This document shows, piece after piece, positions 6,728-13,183 of a stretch of 25,119 bases of DNA. Source of the DNA: a virus; IMG/VR virus record IMGVR_UViG_3300032311_000507, positions 1 to 25,119 of that record. One strand, 5' to 3'. How positions within the stretch are numbered: position 1 is the stretch's first letter; every line of letters begins with the position of its first letter. Both the position numbers and the translations under genes were made by a program. The notes under the pieces were generated by a model. That model saw nothing but the letters and a program-made list of their open reading frames with translations. It made no database searches and was not told where the DNA came from.

Positions 6728-7204
6728 ATGTATGGCTTTAACGATGCCTTTCAAGATCACGAAAAGTTCTTTTTTATTTTACAGCAGTATCATGAAAGCA
6801 TTACTGATAGATTTTCGACAACCCTGCTAGACATTAATAAAGAACTAATCAATCCTTATTCATATAGTAAAGAAGAAATGCCAAAGATAAAGTTTTCTAA
6901 TTTTGTTTTAGAGGGCTTAGAAGAAATACTTAGCAAGATTGAAGACTCTACTAAATTAAAGGTACATCCCAATCACATAAAAAGAATGTTGTTGGTTAAA
7001 ACAGAATACTTAAATGATTTTACTATTGAGTTTGATCAATACATTATTTATCTTCCTCAAACAAATCAAATATTTTATACATCAAATAAAAATTTAGATA
7101 GAAGCGTATTTTTATCTCACGCATACGTTCTTCTTATAGATGTACCCCTGGCAGGAATCGAACCTGCGACGCATGGCTTAGAAGTCCATCGTTCTGTCCA
7201 CTGA
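6728..7204 (+). CDS. Unknown protein whose 3' end is antisense to tRNA-Arg
   Basis: Starts 2 bases after the previous stop and encodes 158 residues beginning MYGFNDAFQDHEKFFF. About 138 residues form a plausible soluble alpha/beta protein (YIIYLPQTNQIFYTS near 116-130). The last 20 residues (LAGIEPATHGLEV...) are the translation of the antisense strand of tRNA-Arg, a string known from spurious annotations, so the frame simply runs into the tRNA gene and stops there. The gene may naturally end so, or its original stop may be lost. No family recognised. Confidence 0.55.
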   Translation: MYGFNDAFQDHEKFFFILQQYHESITDRFSTTLLDINKELINPYSYSKEEMPKIKFSNFVLEGLEEILSKIEDSTKLKVHPNHIKRMLLVKTEYLNDFTIEFDQYIIYLPQTNQIFYTSNKNLDRSVFLSHAYVLLIDVPLAGIEPATHGLEVHRSVH

Positions 7205-7216
7205 ACTACAGAGGTA
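7142..7216 (-). tRNA. tRNA-Arg (UCU)
   Basis: Cloverleaf on the minus strand: acceptor TACCTCT/AGGGGTA (one G-T pair), T arm GCAGG-TTCGATT-CCTGC, anticodon loop CTTCTAA with TCT reading AGA. The innermost anticodon pair is an A-G mismatch. CCA is not encoded. It is first in a cluster of three and overlaps the 3' end of a convergent gene. AGA is used often in this AT-rich DNA. Confidence 0.93.
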
Positions 7217-7290
7217 TGGAGCGAGTGACCAGAATCGAACTGGCACAACCAACTTGGAAGGATGGTGCACTACCATTATGCAACACTCGC
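7217..7290 (-). tRNA. tRNA-Gly (UCC)
   Basis: Acceptor GCGAGTG/CACTCGC is perfect, the D arm contains AATGGTAGTGC, the T arm is CCAG-TTCGATT-CTGG, and the anticodon loop CTTCCAA carries TCC. The sequence after the acceptor is TCCA, so discriminator and CCA appear to be encoded, unlike the flanking tRNAs. The anticodon stem has a T-T mismatch. Confidence 0.93.
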
Positions 7291-7294
7291 CTTG

Positions 7295-7368
7295 TACAAC
7301 AGGTAGGACTCGAACCTACGATAACCGAATTATGAGTTCGGGGCCTTAACCAACTTGGCTACTGTTGC
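7295..7368 (-). tRNA. tRNA with CAU anticodon (Met or Ile2)
   Basis: Acceptor GCAACAG/CTGTTGT (terminal G-T), D arm GCC-AAGTTGGTTAA-GGC, perfect anticodon stem CCGAA/TTCGG with loop CTCATAA (CAT), and T arm GTAGG-TTCGAGT-CCTAC. Initiator features are absent, so it is elongator Met or a lysidine-modified tRNA-Ile2; the sequence alone does not decide. Its 5' end overlaps the last bases of the next gene. Confidence 0.93.
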
Positions 7369-7544
7369 TCGTCTTGCTTTAATCTTCTTGCAAAATTAAT
7401 TAAATCATCCACGGCTTCTTGTGCAGTTTCCATTGTGACACTTGTCATAATGTTTCTATTACCATCCAAAACTCCATAAGCAATCCATCTCATGTTTACA
7501 ATATTCTGCTTTGCTTTAATTTCTGTCACATCTGGATCAGCCAT
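7359..7544 (-). CDS. Small unknown protein (61 aa)
   Basis: Start placed at the ATG of MADPDVTEIKAK, which overlaps the upstream stop by eight bases with a GGGAA upstream. The sequence MRWIAYGVLDGNRNIM...METAQEAVDDLINFARRL suggests a beta-hairpin followed by a helix. Its last ten bases lie inside tRNA-Met/Ile. No family recognised. Confidence 0.6.
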   Translation of the reverse strand: MADPDVTEIKAKQNIVNMRWIAYGVLDGNRNIMTSVTMETAQEAVDDLINFARRLKQDEQQ

Positions 7545-8355
7545 TTGAATTCCCAATTGTTTTTTGATGCTTATAAAAATCAAAACCACTAACAGTTTTA
7601 CCTAAAGCATAAAGACCAGTAAAACCACCTTGAATTTCTTTTGAAAGAGGATCTCCAGCATCATCTATTAATCCTTTTATCTCCGAACTTGTGCTTAATG
7701 CTTCTTCAAATGTTGTTCTTAATGTTTCATTTTCAAAAATATCGTAGGCACTTTTTAATTCAAAAGAATCTGCAAAAAATCGAGGGATAGGGATTAGCCC
7801 AATAAGCGGATCACCCTTCTTAATATGTATATCTATATTAGGAACAGTAATCTTAAGATTAAACACCCAATCTCTAACAGCATTATCAGTTTCAATCATT
7901 GCAGATACTGGAACTGTTCCTGGAATAAAGTTATTCGGCACCTGTGTAACAAAAAGATTTACCCCAGGAGGTGTTCTAAGAAAGAAATCATGCTTAATGG
8001 ATATCATTCCAGAATAAAATGGGGCAAGCATTTGCTTAGCGTTACCATAGACATGATCTTCTCCATGACCATAAAATCCTTCAGCGACCTTGTCATCACA
8101 CGTTATAGACACGCTAGAAGGTTCATGACCACCATCCCAGCGCATTGTAAAGTCCGAAAGGCTAACAATAGCAAACCCTGTTTGATTTGCAATGCTCATT
8201 GGCAAACAGGCTGTTGCAGTTTTTGGAAAACCATCTCTAGATTTAGAGCCACGCATATCACGAATTACATTATAGGTTTTATCTGATTGATATCCCATAA
8301 TTGCAATTGTATTATCAGGAACATTGTGTATTCCATCATTGATATAGTTGGCCAT
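7537..8355 (-). CDS. DUF6065-like protein
   Basis: A 272-residue protein. The order LPMSIANQTGFAI (about 51-63), MRWDGG (71-76), YSGMISI-x-x-x-FFLRTPPGVNLFVTQVPN (113-137), IETDN...WVFNLKI (153-170) and KKGDPLIGLIPIPR (179-192) agrees with my memory of DUF6065, a family of unknown function found beside oxygenases and tailoring enzymes. The fold appears beta-rich, perhaps cupin/jelly-roll-like. It is coupled to its upstream neighbour by a TAATG overlap. No catalytic residues can be assigned. Confidence 0.6.
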   Translation of the reverse strand: MANYINDGIHNVPDNTIAIMGYQSDKTYNVIRDMRGSKSRDGFPKTATACLPMSIANQTGFAIVSLSDFTMRWDGGHEPSSVSITCDDKVAEGFYGHGEDHVYGNAKQMLAPFYSGMISIKHDFFLRTPPGVNLFVTQVPNNFIPGTVPVSAMIETDNAVRDWVFNLKITVPNIDIHIKKGDPLIGLIPIPRFFADSFELKSAYDIFENETLRTTFEEALSTSSEIKGLIDDAGDPLSKEIQGGFTGLYALGKTVSGFDFYKHQKTIGNSNG

Positions 8356-8597
8356 TAGTAAGAGTCTTCGTCCCCTTTAATAATTTCAATTGCAGATTTA
8401 ATAATCTCATTAGCAACAATAACTTTAGATGGATCAGGAGCGTACTTAACTAGTAGCCCACTCACCTCTGTTGCAATTTCTTTACGCAATAGTGTTTCAA
8501 ACATGTCAAACAACTGTAAAGATGCTTCCTCTGGTGCATTGGCAACTTCTAAAGCCCAGTATGCAGCAAATTTTGCTTTATTCATTTCTGTTGTCAT
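8355..8597 (-). CDS. Helical unknown protein (80 aa)
   Basis: An all-helical, mildly acidic product (FAAYWALEVANAPEEA, LFDMFETLLRKEIATEV, IIKSAIEIIKGDEDSY). The ATG overlaps the stop of the preceding zinc microgene, and its stop overlaps the DUF6065-like start (TAATG). No family recognised; the coupling on both sides supports the frame. Confidence 0.65.
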   Translation of the reverse strand: MTTEMNKAKFAAYWALEVANAPEEASLQLFDMFETLLRKEIATEVSGLLVKYAPDPSKVIVANEIIKSAIEIIKGDEDSY

Positions 8598-8698
8598 TTG
8601 TGCTCTTTCATGTGTCTGGCTAAACTATCGTGTCCAAAAATACCCCAACGAAGTTCCCATTCTTTTTTGCAGGTAGGGCAAATAATCATTCTTGACAT
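8594..8698 (-). CDS. C2H2-type zinc-finger microprotein (34 aa)
   Basis: The sequence MSRMIICPTCKKEW...HDSLARHMKEHK has CPTC and a downstream H-x4-H-x3-H arrangement, a single C2H2 finger with a Trp core. Start and stop both overlap neighbours (TAATG, ATGA). Such microproteins could bind DNA or partner proteins. Confidence 0.7.
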   Translation of the reverse strand: MSRMIICPTCKKEWELRWGIFGHDSLARHMKEHK

Positions 8699-8838
8699 TA
8701 GTATTCAATTCCAATCCAGAACCATAGGAAGTCAATATTGGCATTATACTTATCAATTCTAAACCCAAGACCAAAACCTTTTAGGTTATAGCCAACATGA
8801 ATCCAGAATCGTTTAAATCGAATCTCTTTATTAGTCAC
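8698..8838 (-). CDS. Small aromatic protein (46 aa), GTG start
   Basis: Translation starts at GTG with GGAG nine bases before it, inside the end of the preceding gene; the stop overlaps the zinc-finger gene's ATG. The product (RFKRFWIHVGYNLKGFGLGFRI...IDFLWFWIGIEY) is rich in Trp, Phe and Gly and looks beta-stranded or membrane-associated. No family recognised. Confidence 0.55.
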   Translation of the reverse strand: MTNKEIRFKRFWIHVGYNLKGFGLGFRIDKYNANIDFLWFWIGIEY

Positions 8839-8923
8839 CTTGATCAACTCCGTATGTCATTTGAATGTAACAAACAATCCACCCAGTAAAAAATGCTGGG
8901 ATTAACCATAAAGCATGTAGCAT
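8831..8923 (-). CDS. Single-pass membrane microprotein (30 aa)
   Basis: The AAGGAGGATAGTT-ATG ribosome site is excellent. The product MLHALWLIPAFFTGWIVCYI plus a short polar tail is one membrane helix. It is first in a leftward operon driven by TTGACA-N17-TATACT at 8951-8979. Confidence 0.65.
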   Translation of the reverse strand: MLHALWLIPAFFTGWIVCYIQMTYGVDQGD

Positions 8924-8950
8924 AACTATCCTCCTTGTCCGTATATAATA

Positions 8951-8979
8951 AGTATACTCCTACAACAAAGGTTTGTCAA
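8951..8979 (-). promoter_or_regulatory. Strong sigma-70-type promoter
   Basis: On the minus strand TTGACA (plus 8974-8979), exactly 17 bases, TATACT (plus 8951-8956). It lies between tRNA-Glu and the membrane microgene and drives the operon running left through DUF6065 to the tRNA cluster. AAACCTT, abundant near 14.7-15.4 kb, occurs in the spacer. Confidence 0.85.
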
Positions 8980-8981
8980 TG

Positions 8982-9053
8982 TAGCCCCAACGGGAATCGA
9001 ACCCGTCTTTACGCCGTGAAAGGGCGTTGTCCTAACCGATAGACGATAGGGCC
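8982..9053 (-). tRNA. tRNA-Glu (UUC)
   Basis: Acceptor GGCCCTA/TGGGGCT with two G-T pairs, perfect anticodon stem ACGCC/GGCGT with loop CTTTCAC (TTC), T arm ACGGG-TTCGATT-CCCGT. CCA is not encoded. Its 5' end directly abuts the stop of the preceding gene without spacer, so it must be released from a longer transcript. Confidence 0.95.
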
Positions 9054-9212
9054 TTATTTATTTTCTAAATAATCCTTAAAGACATCCATTAATTCTGCAG
9101 TGTATTTATCATAGTCTATTTCAATAATCATATTCTGTGAGTCTAGTTGGTGAAACTTAATCTCTTTGCCAAGTTCAAATAGAACAGCCTTAATATTTTT
9201 TTCTAGGCTCAT
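9054..9212 (-). CDS. Small unknown protein (52 aa)
   Basis: Product MSLEKNIKAVLFELGKEIKF...MIIEIDYDKYTAELMDVFKDYLENK, an acidic helix-strand-helix. The ATG overlaps the upstream stop (ATGA), and the stop directly abuts tRNA-Glu. No family recognised. Confidence 0.65.
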   Translation of the reverse strand: MSLEKNIKAVLFELGKEIKFHQLDSQNMIIEIDYDKYTAELMDVFKDYLENK

Positions 9213-9445
9213 AAATGTATCTTGTTAACTGGTTCTTTAGACCAGTGTATGTACGATTTGATATAGACCGCTGCATATGCAATTGCTGAGAATATAAAGC
9301 CGTATTGCTTAGTAATTACAGCATACGTTATCCAAAGAGACTCGTTAAATAAAAGAACAAACCATCCCCACTTATCTTTTCTTCCAACAAAGTATATGCC
9401 TGCAACCCCTATAACTGCAAGAACCCATGACCACACTATAGGCAC
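9209..9445 (-). CDS. Small multi-pass membrane protein (78 aa)
   Basis: Three hydrophobic segments (about 4-20, 26-45 and 49-65) with a basic GRKDKWGW loop after the first. The size and aromatic WITYAV/AYAAVYI helices resemble small phage inner-membrane proteins and are vaguely PnuC-like. It overlaps the end of the sulfotransferase-like gene upstream by ten bases. Function unknown. Confidence 0.65.
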   Translation of the reverse strand: MPIVWSWVLAVIGVAGIYFVGRKDKWGWFVLLFNESLWITYAVITKQYGFIFSAIAYAAVYIKSYIHWSKEPVNKIHL

Positions 9446-10002
9446 CTATTGATCAAGTCATCATATATCTTTATATGCTCACTTAAGTCTAGTCCACTTG
9501 CGTATTCTAATGCTTCAGCATAGTCTGGATTATTCTTTTCAGTCACAGTAAATCCAGTTTCATGATTTTTTTCATATTGATCCAATAAAGTATCAAAGTC
9601 AATATCTTTATAATTTTTAATTTGTTCAATTTTTACTAAAGACAAAATCTTTTTAATAAAAGATTCTCCATCATCCTCTAACTCTTTGAAATTTAAGAAA
9701 ATACTATTGTCCATGTTTGCTTCTTTATGAAAATCAATCCAGGATCTTGATGAGGCATCAACATTATTTTTGATTGAAACTCCTGGGTTAAACTTTGCTG
9801 CCATTAATGACAAAGAGGTTATGCAATCTACTGGATTTCTAACAATCGTAATGACATTATCATATTCATCATAGTTGATATTGTCATTTGACTGACTAGA
9901 GTCGATCCATATACCAGCAACTTGATGTATGGCATTTGTTACAAAATTTCTGCCAGTTCTCTGAAAGGTATGAAGTATAACCCTATGCATTGTGGAGACC
10001 AT
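9436..10002 (-). CDS. Sulfotransferase-like P-loop protein, copy 2
   Basis: A 188-residue protein; a second ATG (MHRVILHTF, 9990) is an equally plausible start because the relatives begin right at the first strand. LHTFQRTGRNFVTNAI fits the PAPS P-loop (x-RTG-x-x-F/L), and NVITIVRNPVDCITSLSL fits the 3'-phosphate motif, with Asn replacing Asp in RDP. Relatives transfer sulfate from PAPS to sugars or proteins. The C-terminal IKIYDDLINRCL matches the copy at 10163. It overlaps the genes on both sides. Acceptor unknown. Confidence 0.65.
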   Translation of the reverse strand: MVSTMHRVILHTFQRTGRNFVTNAIHQVAGIWIDSSQSNDNINYDEYDNVITIVRNPVDCITSLSLMAAKFNPGVSIKNNVDASSRSWIDFHKEANMDNSIFLNFKELEDDGESFIKKILSLVKIEQIKNYKDIDFDTLLDQYEKNHETGFTVTEKNNPDYAEALEYASGLDLSEHIKIYDDLINRCL

Positions 10003-10141
10003 ATGTATTCATAATGGACTCCCTCAAAGCAATTTGCTTACGTTCAAACTTAGATAAGATAACCTTGTCCTTAAGGCGTTTCTTATTTTTTATGCTTCTA
10101 CGCATTTTTGATTGAGAGACTTTAATGTTTGATTTTTTCAT
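9983..10141 (-). CDS. Highly basic small protein (52 aa)
   Basis: MKKSNIKVSQSKMRRSIKNKKRL... is dominated by Lys/Arg, so nucleic-acid binding is likely. TATGAT lies six bases before the ATG (leaderless geometry). The end overlaps the sulfotransferase-like start by 20 bases. No family recognised. Confidence 0.65.
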   Translation of the reverse strand: MKKSNIKVSQSKMRRSIKNKKRLKDKVILSKFERKQIALRESIMNTYGLHNA

Positions 10142-10162
10142 ATATCAATCATACCATAACTG

Positions 10163-10732
10163 CTAAACTTGTATTGACTGTTTAACTAATTTAGCATATA
10201 TTGAATAGGCTTTGGATAAGTCTGTAGAGGATACAAGTCTATGGATTCTTTGATAATCTAGGCTATCAAAGTTTGAATTTTTATAGTTAATATCTTGGAT
10301 TGTATTTTGATCAATAATATTATCTCTTATCATTTCAAGACCCAAGATATCTATAACTTTTGCAAATGTTTCTAAAGGTCGAAACTTTAAATCTTTACAC
10401 CAGACCAAGTTTATCCTATCTTCTTCTAATATTTTTTTATGAAAGTTTATCCAGTTATCAATTACAGTCTTTAACTCTTTTGATCCAACTTGTTCAAAAC
10501 TTTGAACTTGAGAAAGTGATGATGCAATACACTGAACAGGGTCTCTAACTAAGGAGAAACGATCCATCTTTGAATACCTAGAATCTAAAGAGATTGCATG
10601 ATTATGTGTGCCAGTAATTTGCAACGTTCTTCCTATACCTAGCCCAGCATTAACATCTGCTAGGTTTAAAAGATTCTTTTCAAAAAAATGAGTGTATGTC
10701 CTTGAATGACTGACCAGCATAATTTCTTTCAT
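10163..10732 (-). CDS. Sulfotransferase-like P-loop protein, copy 3
   Basis: A 189-residue protein. The N-terminus EIMLVSHSRTYTHFFEKNLL aligns with the PAPS-loop region (SRT in place of PRTGS), and FSLVRDPVQCIASSLSQ (about 60-76) keeps the RDP-x-x-x-x-S 3'-phosphate motif. The C-terminal DLSKAYSIYAKLV parallels LSEHIKIYDDLI of copy 2. TACAAT is five bases before the ATG, with a plus-strand promoter back to back. Target unknown. Confidence 0.65.
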   Translation of the reverse strand: MKEIMLVSHSRTYTHFFEKNLLNLADVNAGLGIGRTLQITGTHNHAISLDSRYSKMDRFSLVRDPVQCIASSLSQVQSFEQVGSKELKTVIDNWINFHKKILEEDRINLVWCKDLKFRPLETFAKVIDILGLEMIRDNIIDQNTIQDINYKNSNFDSLDYQRIHRLVSSTDLSKAYSIYAKLVKQSIQV

Positions 10733-10765
10733 ATTTTATTGTACCACTAGTAGTATAATGTTGAT
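10733..10765. promoter_or_regulatory. Divergent promoters with leaderless geometry
   Basis: Plus TATAAT (10754-10759) is six bases from the ATG at 10766. Minus TACAAT (plus 10738-10743) is five bases from the ATG at 10732. No ribosome sites fit in either gap. Confidence 0.65.
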
Positions 10766-11104
10766 ATGGAAAGAACTATCCTATATCTCATATATAGCCC
10801 AGCACTCAGGGCTTTTAAGATAGGCATTGCAAATATATCCAATGAAAGATATGCCACTCATAGACGTAAAGGTTGGATACTTATGTATTATTGGATATTG
10901 CCAACAAGAAGGGTAGCAAAAATAATTGAGGGCAAGGTTTTAAAAACCCTAAAATCTAAGATGCCAGAACAATACCTAAAGAAAGAAGACGTTCCTCAGA
11001 ACGGATATACAGAATGTTTTGACTCAAAACTTATATCATCAAGAGTTGTTAAAAAAATAATAGAAAGACAAATAGAAGAAACTATTAGAGATCTATCGGA
11101 GTAG
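10766..11104 (+). CDS. GIY-YIG / T5orf172-like protein
   Basis: A 112-residue basic protein. ILYLIYSPALRAFKIGIAN (4-22) followed by RYATHRRKGW matches the first two strands and the Arg helix of the GIY-YIG variant found in T5orf172/MUG113 proteins (Y-x-I ... KIGI ... R...G). EGKVLKTLK supplies a conserved Glu-bearing helix, and NGYTECFD closes the domain. Members are nicking endonucleases or their relatives, often mobile in phages. Isolated rightward gene between leftward units; the 3' end overlaps a zinc microgene by 20 bases. Confidence 0.6.
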   Translation: MERTILYLIYSPALRAFKIGIANISNERYATHRRKGWILMYYWILPTRRVAKIIEGKVLKTLKSKMPEQYLKKEDVPQNGYTECFDSKLISSRVVKKIIERQIEETIRDLSE

Positions 11105-11258
11105 GGGCTGTAATCATAGACTTACACTCAAAGCATTGAGCATCATTAAGTAGATACCTAACAATCTCATAATTCTCATCAAACTCTGCAGTGATTCTTA
11201 ATAGTTTTGAGCCACATAATGGACAGGCTGCTGCAGGAATTCCTCTTACATCTATCAT
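11085..11258 (-). CDS. Four-cysteine zinc-ribbon protein (57 aa)
   Basis: CPLCGSKLL (12-20) and CFECKSM (42-48) form a C-x2-C / C-x2-C zinc ribbon. The ATG overlaps the upstream stop (ATGA) and the 3' end converges on the GIY-YIG-like gene. Probably binds nucleic acid or protein; exact role unknown. Confidence 0.7.
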   Translation of the reverse strand: MIDVRGIPAAACPLCGSKLLRITAEFDENYEIVRYLLNDAQCFECKSMITAPTPIDL

Positions 11259-11395
11259 GATAGACCATACTGCTTCACATGTTTCTTGCAGACTCCAGAT
11301 ACAAAAAAGCCGTCTTCCTTGTTTCCAACAAGGTCATTGTACTCTGCTGGTTTATCGCAGTAATGACATTTTTCTGGGGACCTAGACTCAATCAT
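11255..11395 (-). CDS. Zinc-binding microprotein (46 aa)
   Basis: CHYCDKPAEY (10-19) and CKKHVKQYG (36-44) give a C-x2-C / C-x2-H site. TATAAT (in 11400-11408) lies six bases before the ATG, a leaderless geometry, preceded by a DnaA-box-like TTATCCACA at 11414-11422. Coupled to the next zinc-ribbon gene. Confidence 0.7.
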   Translation of the reverse strand: MIESRSPEKCHYCDKPAEYNDLVGNKEDGFFVSGVCKKHVKQYGLS

Positions 11396-11413
11396 ATAAT
11401 CATTATAACACAG

Positions 11414-11422
11414 TTATCCACA
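11414..11422 (+). promoter_or_regulatory. DnaA-box-like TTATCCACA next to a promoter
   Basis: A perfect 9-mer. On the minus strand it reads TGTGGATAA and precedes the TATAAT of the zinc microgene by six bases, the same layout as at 14425 and 14577. It may be a regulatory box rather than an origin element. Confidence 0.6.
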
Positions 11423-11431
11423 GGGGTATTG

Positions 11432-12232
11432 CTATGGCTGGCTAGATAACTCTTTTATTAGTTTAAATATATTATCTAAATCTGTCTGGTCAGTATGAAC
11501 TATGAAGTCATATATCTTAAATCTGTCAGATATTGCATTGATTTGATCTAAAACTTCTTGATATGTACCCTTGATGGTGTGATGGTTTTTCTTTTGATAA
11601 AAGTATTCGTTATACTTTACTTCATCCTCTGGGCTATCTAATATTAAAGGGTCTATGCTGAGCATAGGTTTGGTATTTACTAACTTAGACATAGACTCTT
11701 CAGTAAGCATTGAATGGTTTATGATAAGGTAGTCAGTGTGTTTGTTTGCTATTTCTATAGTTTTGTCTGATGCCCCAACAACGTAGGAAACGTAATTTAT
11801 TTCATGACCTTGCATAAGATTATTAAATTTCTCAATCCAAGGCTCAGTAAGTGCAACCCTTTTTTCATGAGTATCTATATGTGATATATTTCCTGGGTAA
11901 TCGGATAGTATCAATTTTGCTCTATCCTCATCATAATTACCAGCAACTAAATTTAAATCAAGCCTTTGACCATTAAACTGCCTCATGGTTCTAAATGTTT
12001 TTGCCATATATTCTGGGCTCACTGCATAGGCTGGTATTGCAATTAAAACTCTAAGTTTGTCAGTATTGTTAAGCATGCCTGGAACATGCAGGAGATAATC
12101 TAATCCTTCAGGTCCGTAAGGTAGTAAAACAGAAACAATTCCCGCTTCGTCCAAAAATTTAGCCATTTTAATTAGATCGTGCTTATTATTATCCCACCCA
12201 TTACGGTGCATCCAATGAATTTTTATAGCCAT
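11432..12232 (-). CDS. Luciferase-like (flavin) monooxygenase family protein, short
   Basis: A 266-residue protein of the bacterial-luciferase-like TIM-barrel family. SPEYMAKTFRTMRQFNGQRLDLNLVAG (about 72-98) is the hallmark S-P-x-x-x-A-k-x-x-x-T-m-x-x-x-S/N-G-x-R-x-x-x-N-x-V-x-G segment of alkanesulfonate monooxygenase relatives. Family enzymes run 330-380 residues, so this one is shorter by roughly 70-100. Central loops appear trimmed, but the last barrel part is kept (GTYQEVLDQINAI...FIVHTDQTD). Flavin (FMN or F420) binding is likely by family; substrate unknown. TATAAT seven bases before the ATG. Confidence 0.8.
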   Translation of the reverse strand: MAIKIHWMHRNGWDNNKHDLIKMAKFLDEAGIVSVLLPYGPEGLDYLLHVPGMLNNTDKLRVLIAIPAYAVSPEYMAKTFRTMRQFNGQRLDLNLVAGNYDEDRAKLILSDYPGNISHIDTHEKRVALTEPWIEKFNNLMQGHEINYVSYVVGASDKTIEIANKHTDYLIINHSMLTEESMSKLVNTKPMLSIDPLILDSPEDEVKYNEYFYQKKNHHTIKGTYQEVLDQINAISDRFKIYDFIVHTDQTDLDNIFKLIKELSSQP

Positions 12233-12263
12233 ATCTTTTATTATACAGCATTAAAGTACGGCG

Positions 12264-12304
12264 CAAAATAGGAGTTATAAACCTTCCTATGCTACTCCGT
12301 AGCA
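12264..12304 (-). terminator. Possible terminator pair of the microgene chain
   Basis: Minus strand: TGCTAC-GGA-GTAGCA (6 bp, plus 12290-12304) is followed by ATAGGA-N11-TCCTAT (plus 12268-12290) and four T. The second is a plausible weak intrinsic terminator between the chain ending at 12320 and the luciferase-like gene. Confidence 0.4.
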
Positions 12305-12319
12305 ATATTGGTTAGTTAC

Positions 12320-12508
12320 CTACCTATAGCCATTAAAATCACGTAGAGCAGAGTTAGCCTTAATCTCTGCATCTTCCTCTGTATGGCAATACCCAAAGGA
12401 TAAAATCTTTGATCCATTGTATAGAGTCCATTGCCAAGGAATTGGGGGGAGAAAGAACTTCTTCTTTGCATTCTTGGCTATCTTAGGAGGAGTATATTCC
12501 TCAATCAC
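12320..12508 (-). CDS. Small basic protein (62 aa), GTG start
   Basis: I choose GTG (VIEEYTPPKIAKNAKKK) because it overlaps the upstream stop (GTGATTGA); a longer frame would duplicate the upstream gene's coding region. IPWQWTLYNGSKILSFGYCHTEEDAEIKANSALRDF looks like a compact beta-hairpin plus helix. Last gene of the chain; family unknown. Confidence 0.6.
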   Translation of the reverse strand: MIEEYTPPKIAKNAKKKFFLPPIPWQWTLYNGSKILSFGYCHTEEDAEIKANSALRDFNGYR

Positions 12509-12629
12509 TATCTTCAGAGACAACCTGTGGCACCCATACTTTCTTTCCATCTTTCCACACAGGCCAGTAGCCTAGGGAACGCCAATCCATCTTCGTAATC
12601 TTTGGTTCAGTAGCCACCTGTACACTCAT
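12501..12629 (-). CDS. Small Trp-rich protein (42 aa)
   Basis: Product MSVQVATEPKITKMDW, then LGYWPVWKDGKKVWVPQVV, with four Trp. It starts inside the previous gene, ends by overlapping the next, and carries the 10-mer GATTACGAAG within codons 9-12. No family recognised; the start could also be the internal ATG (MDWRSLGYW). Confidence 0.5.
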   Translation of the reverse strand: MSVQVATEPKITKMDWRSLGYWPVWKDGKKVWVPQVVSEDSD

Positions 12630-12837
12630 TTCTTGTATGGAATAACCTAATCTTTGTTAATATTTTGCGGGATGGACCAAAGAGGTCTTCCTTACAGGTA
12701 GAACAACTATAAGACCATTCACCAGTAAACCAGTCATGGACATAGCCCTTGGCATTGGCATATTTGTTGGCTACAAAGGTTTGAAAGGGATCAGGTATCT
12801 GAAGGTCTTTTAGCATTGACACACCATATCTTTCCAT
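12607..12837 (-). CDS. Zinc-binding protein (76 aa)
   Basis: C-terminal CSTCKEDLFG (46-55) with a distal H-x3-NEC forms a C-x2-C ... H/C zinc knuckle. The start is uncertain: ATG encoding MERYG at 12837 is used; GTG one codon upstream and an internal ATG (MLKDLQIPD) are alternatives. It overlaps the upstream gene by 47 bases. Family unknown. Confidence 0.55.
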   Translation of the reverse strand: MERYGVSMLKDLQIPDPFQTFVANKYANAKGYVHDWFTGEWSYSCSTCKEDLFGPSRKILTKIRLFHTRNECTGGY

Positions 12838-12907
12838 CACTCATGGTTTGATGAGCATCCCAAAACCATTCTCCGTCTTTGGCAAGATTACATATTGGAC
12901 AGTTCAT
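12791..12907 (-). CDS. Zinc microprotein (38 aa)
   Basis: MNCPICNLAKDGEWFW begins with C-x2-C, and a third Cys is at 29; a second ligand pair may come from His19. AAAGGA precedes the ATG. It lies across the overlapping ends of its neighbours. Family unknown. Confidence 0.5.
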   Translation of the reverse strand: MNCPICNLAKDGEWFWDAHQTMSDGKIWCVNAKRPSDT

Positions 12908-13043
12908 AATAATCCTTTTCAATGATTATATACCAATGGATAAACATAATGCTTAGAGATCGCTCTGAGGGGTAAAACTCTGCTGAGAAACCCCACCCAT
13001 CAGATACGCCACCCTTTATCCAACCCTTTTTAAAGTATCTCAT
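12888..13043 (-). CDS. Small unknown protein (51 aa)
   Basis: Product MRYFKKGWIKGGVSDGWGF...MFIHWYIIIEKDYYELSNM. The ATG overlaps the upstream stop (ATGA) and the end overlaps the zinc microgene start. Gly/aromatic-rich with a hydrophobic FIHWYIII strand. Family unknown. Confidence 0.55.
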   Translation of the reverse strand: MRYFKKGWIKGGVSDGWGFSAEFYPSERSLSIMFIHWYIIIEKDYYELSNM

Positions 13044-13183
13044 AGTTTAGCCACTAACTTAGCAGCCATCTTTAAACCTTTGACCAGTCCATCATGGTAG
13101 TCTTGGTTCTTGATCACTTTGGCAGTGTCCCATACACGATAGGATTCTTTGTTGAGTAGGTCAGATATCTCTTGATTGGTCAT
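13040..13183 (-). CDS. Small helical basic protein (47 aa)
   Basis: Product MTNQEISDLLNKESYRVWD, then AKVIKNQDYHDGLVKGLKM. It looks amphipathic helical and basic. The ATG overlaps the upstream stop (ATGA). A TATACT six bases before the ATG is inside the upstream gene's coding sequence, so coupling is the simpler explanation. Family unknown. Confidence 0.55.
   Translation of the reverse strand: MTNQEISDLLNKESYRVWDTAKVIKNQDYHDGLVKGLKMAAKLVAKL

Noticed and set aside
7142-7204. Conserved-looking peptide LAGIEPATHGLE as a protein domain
   Set aside because: It is the translation of the antisense strand of tRNA-Arg, a well-known annotation artefact.
10005-10160. tRNA or structured RNA between 9983 and 10163
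   Set aside because: The stretch is explained by the basic 52-residue gene and its leaderless promoter.
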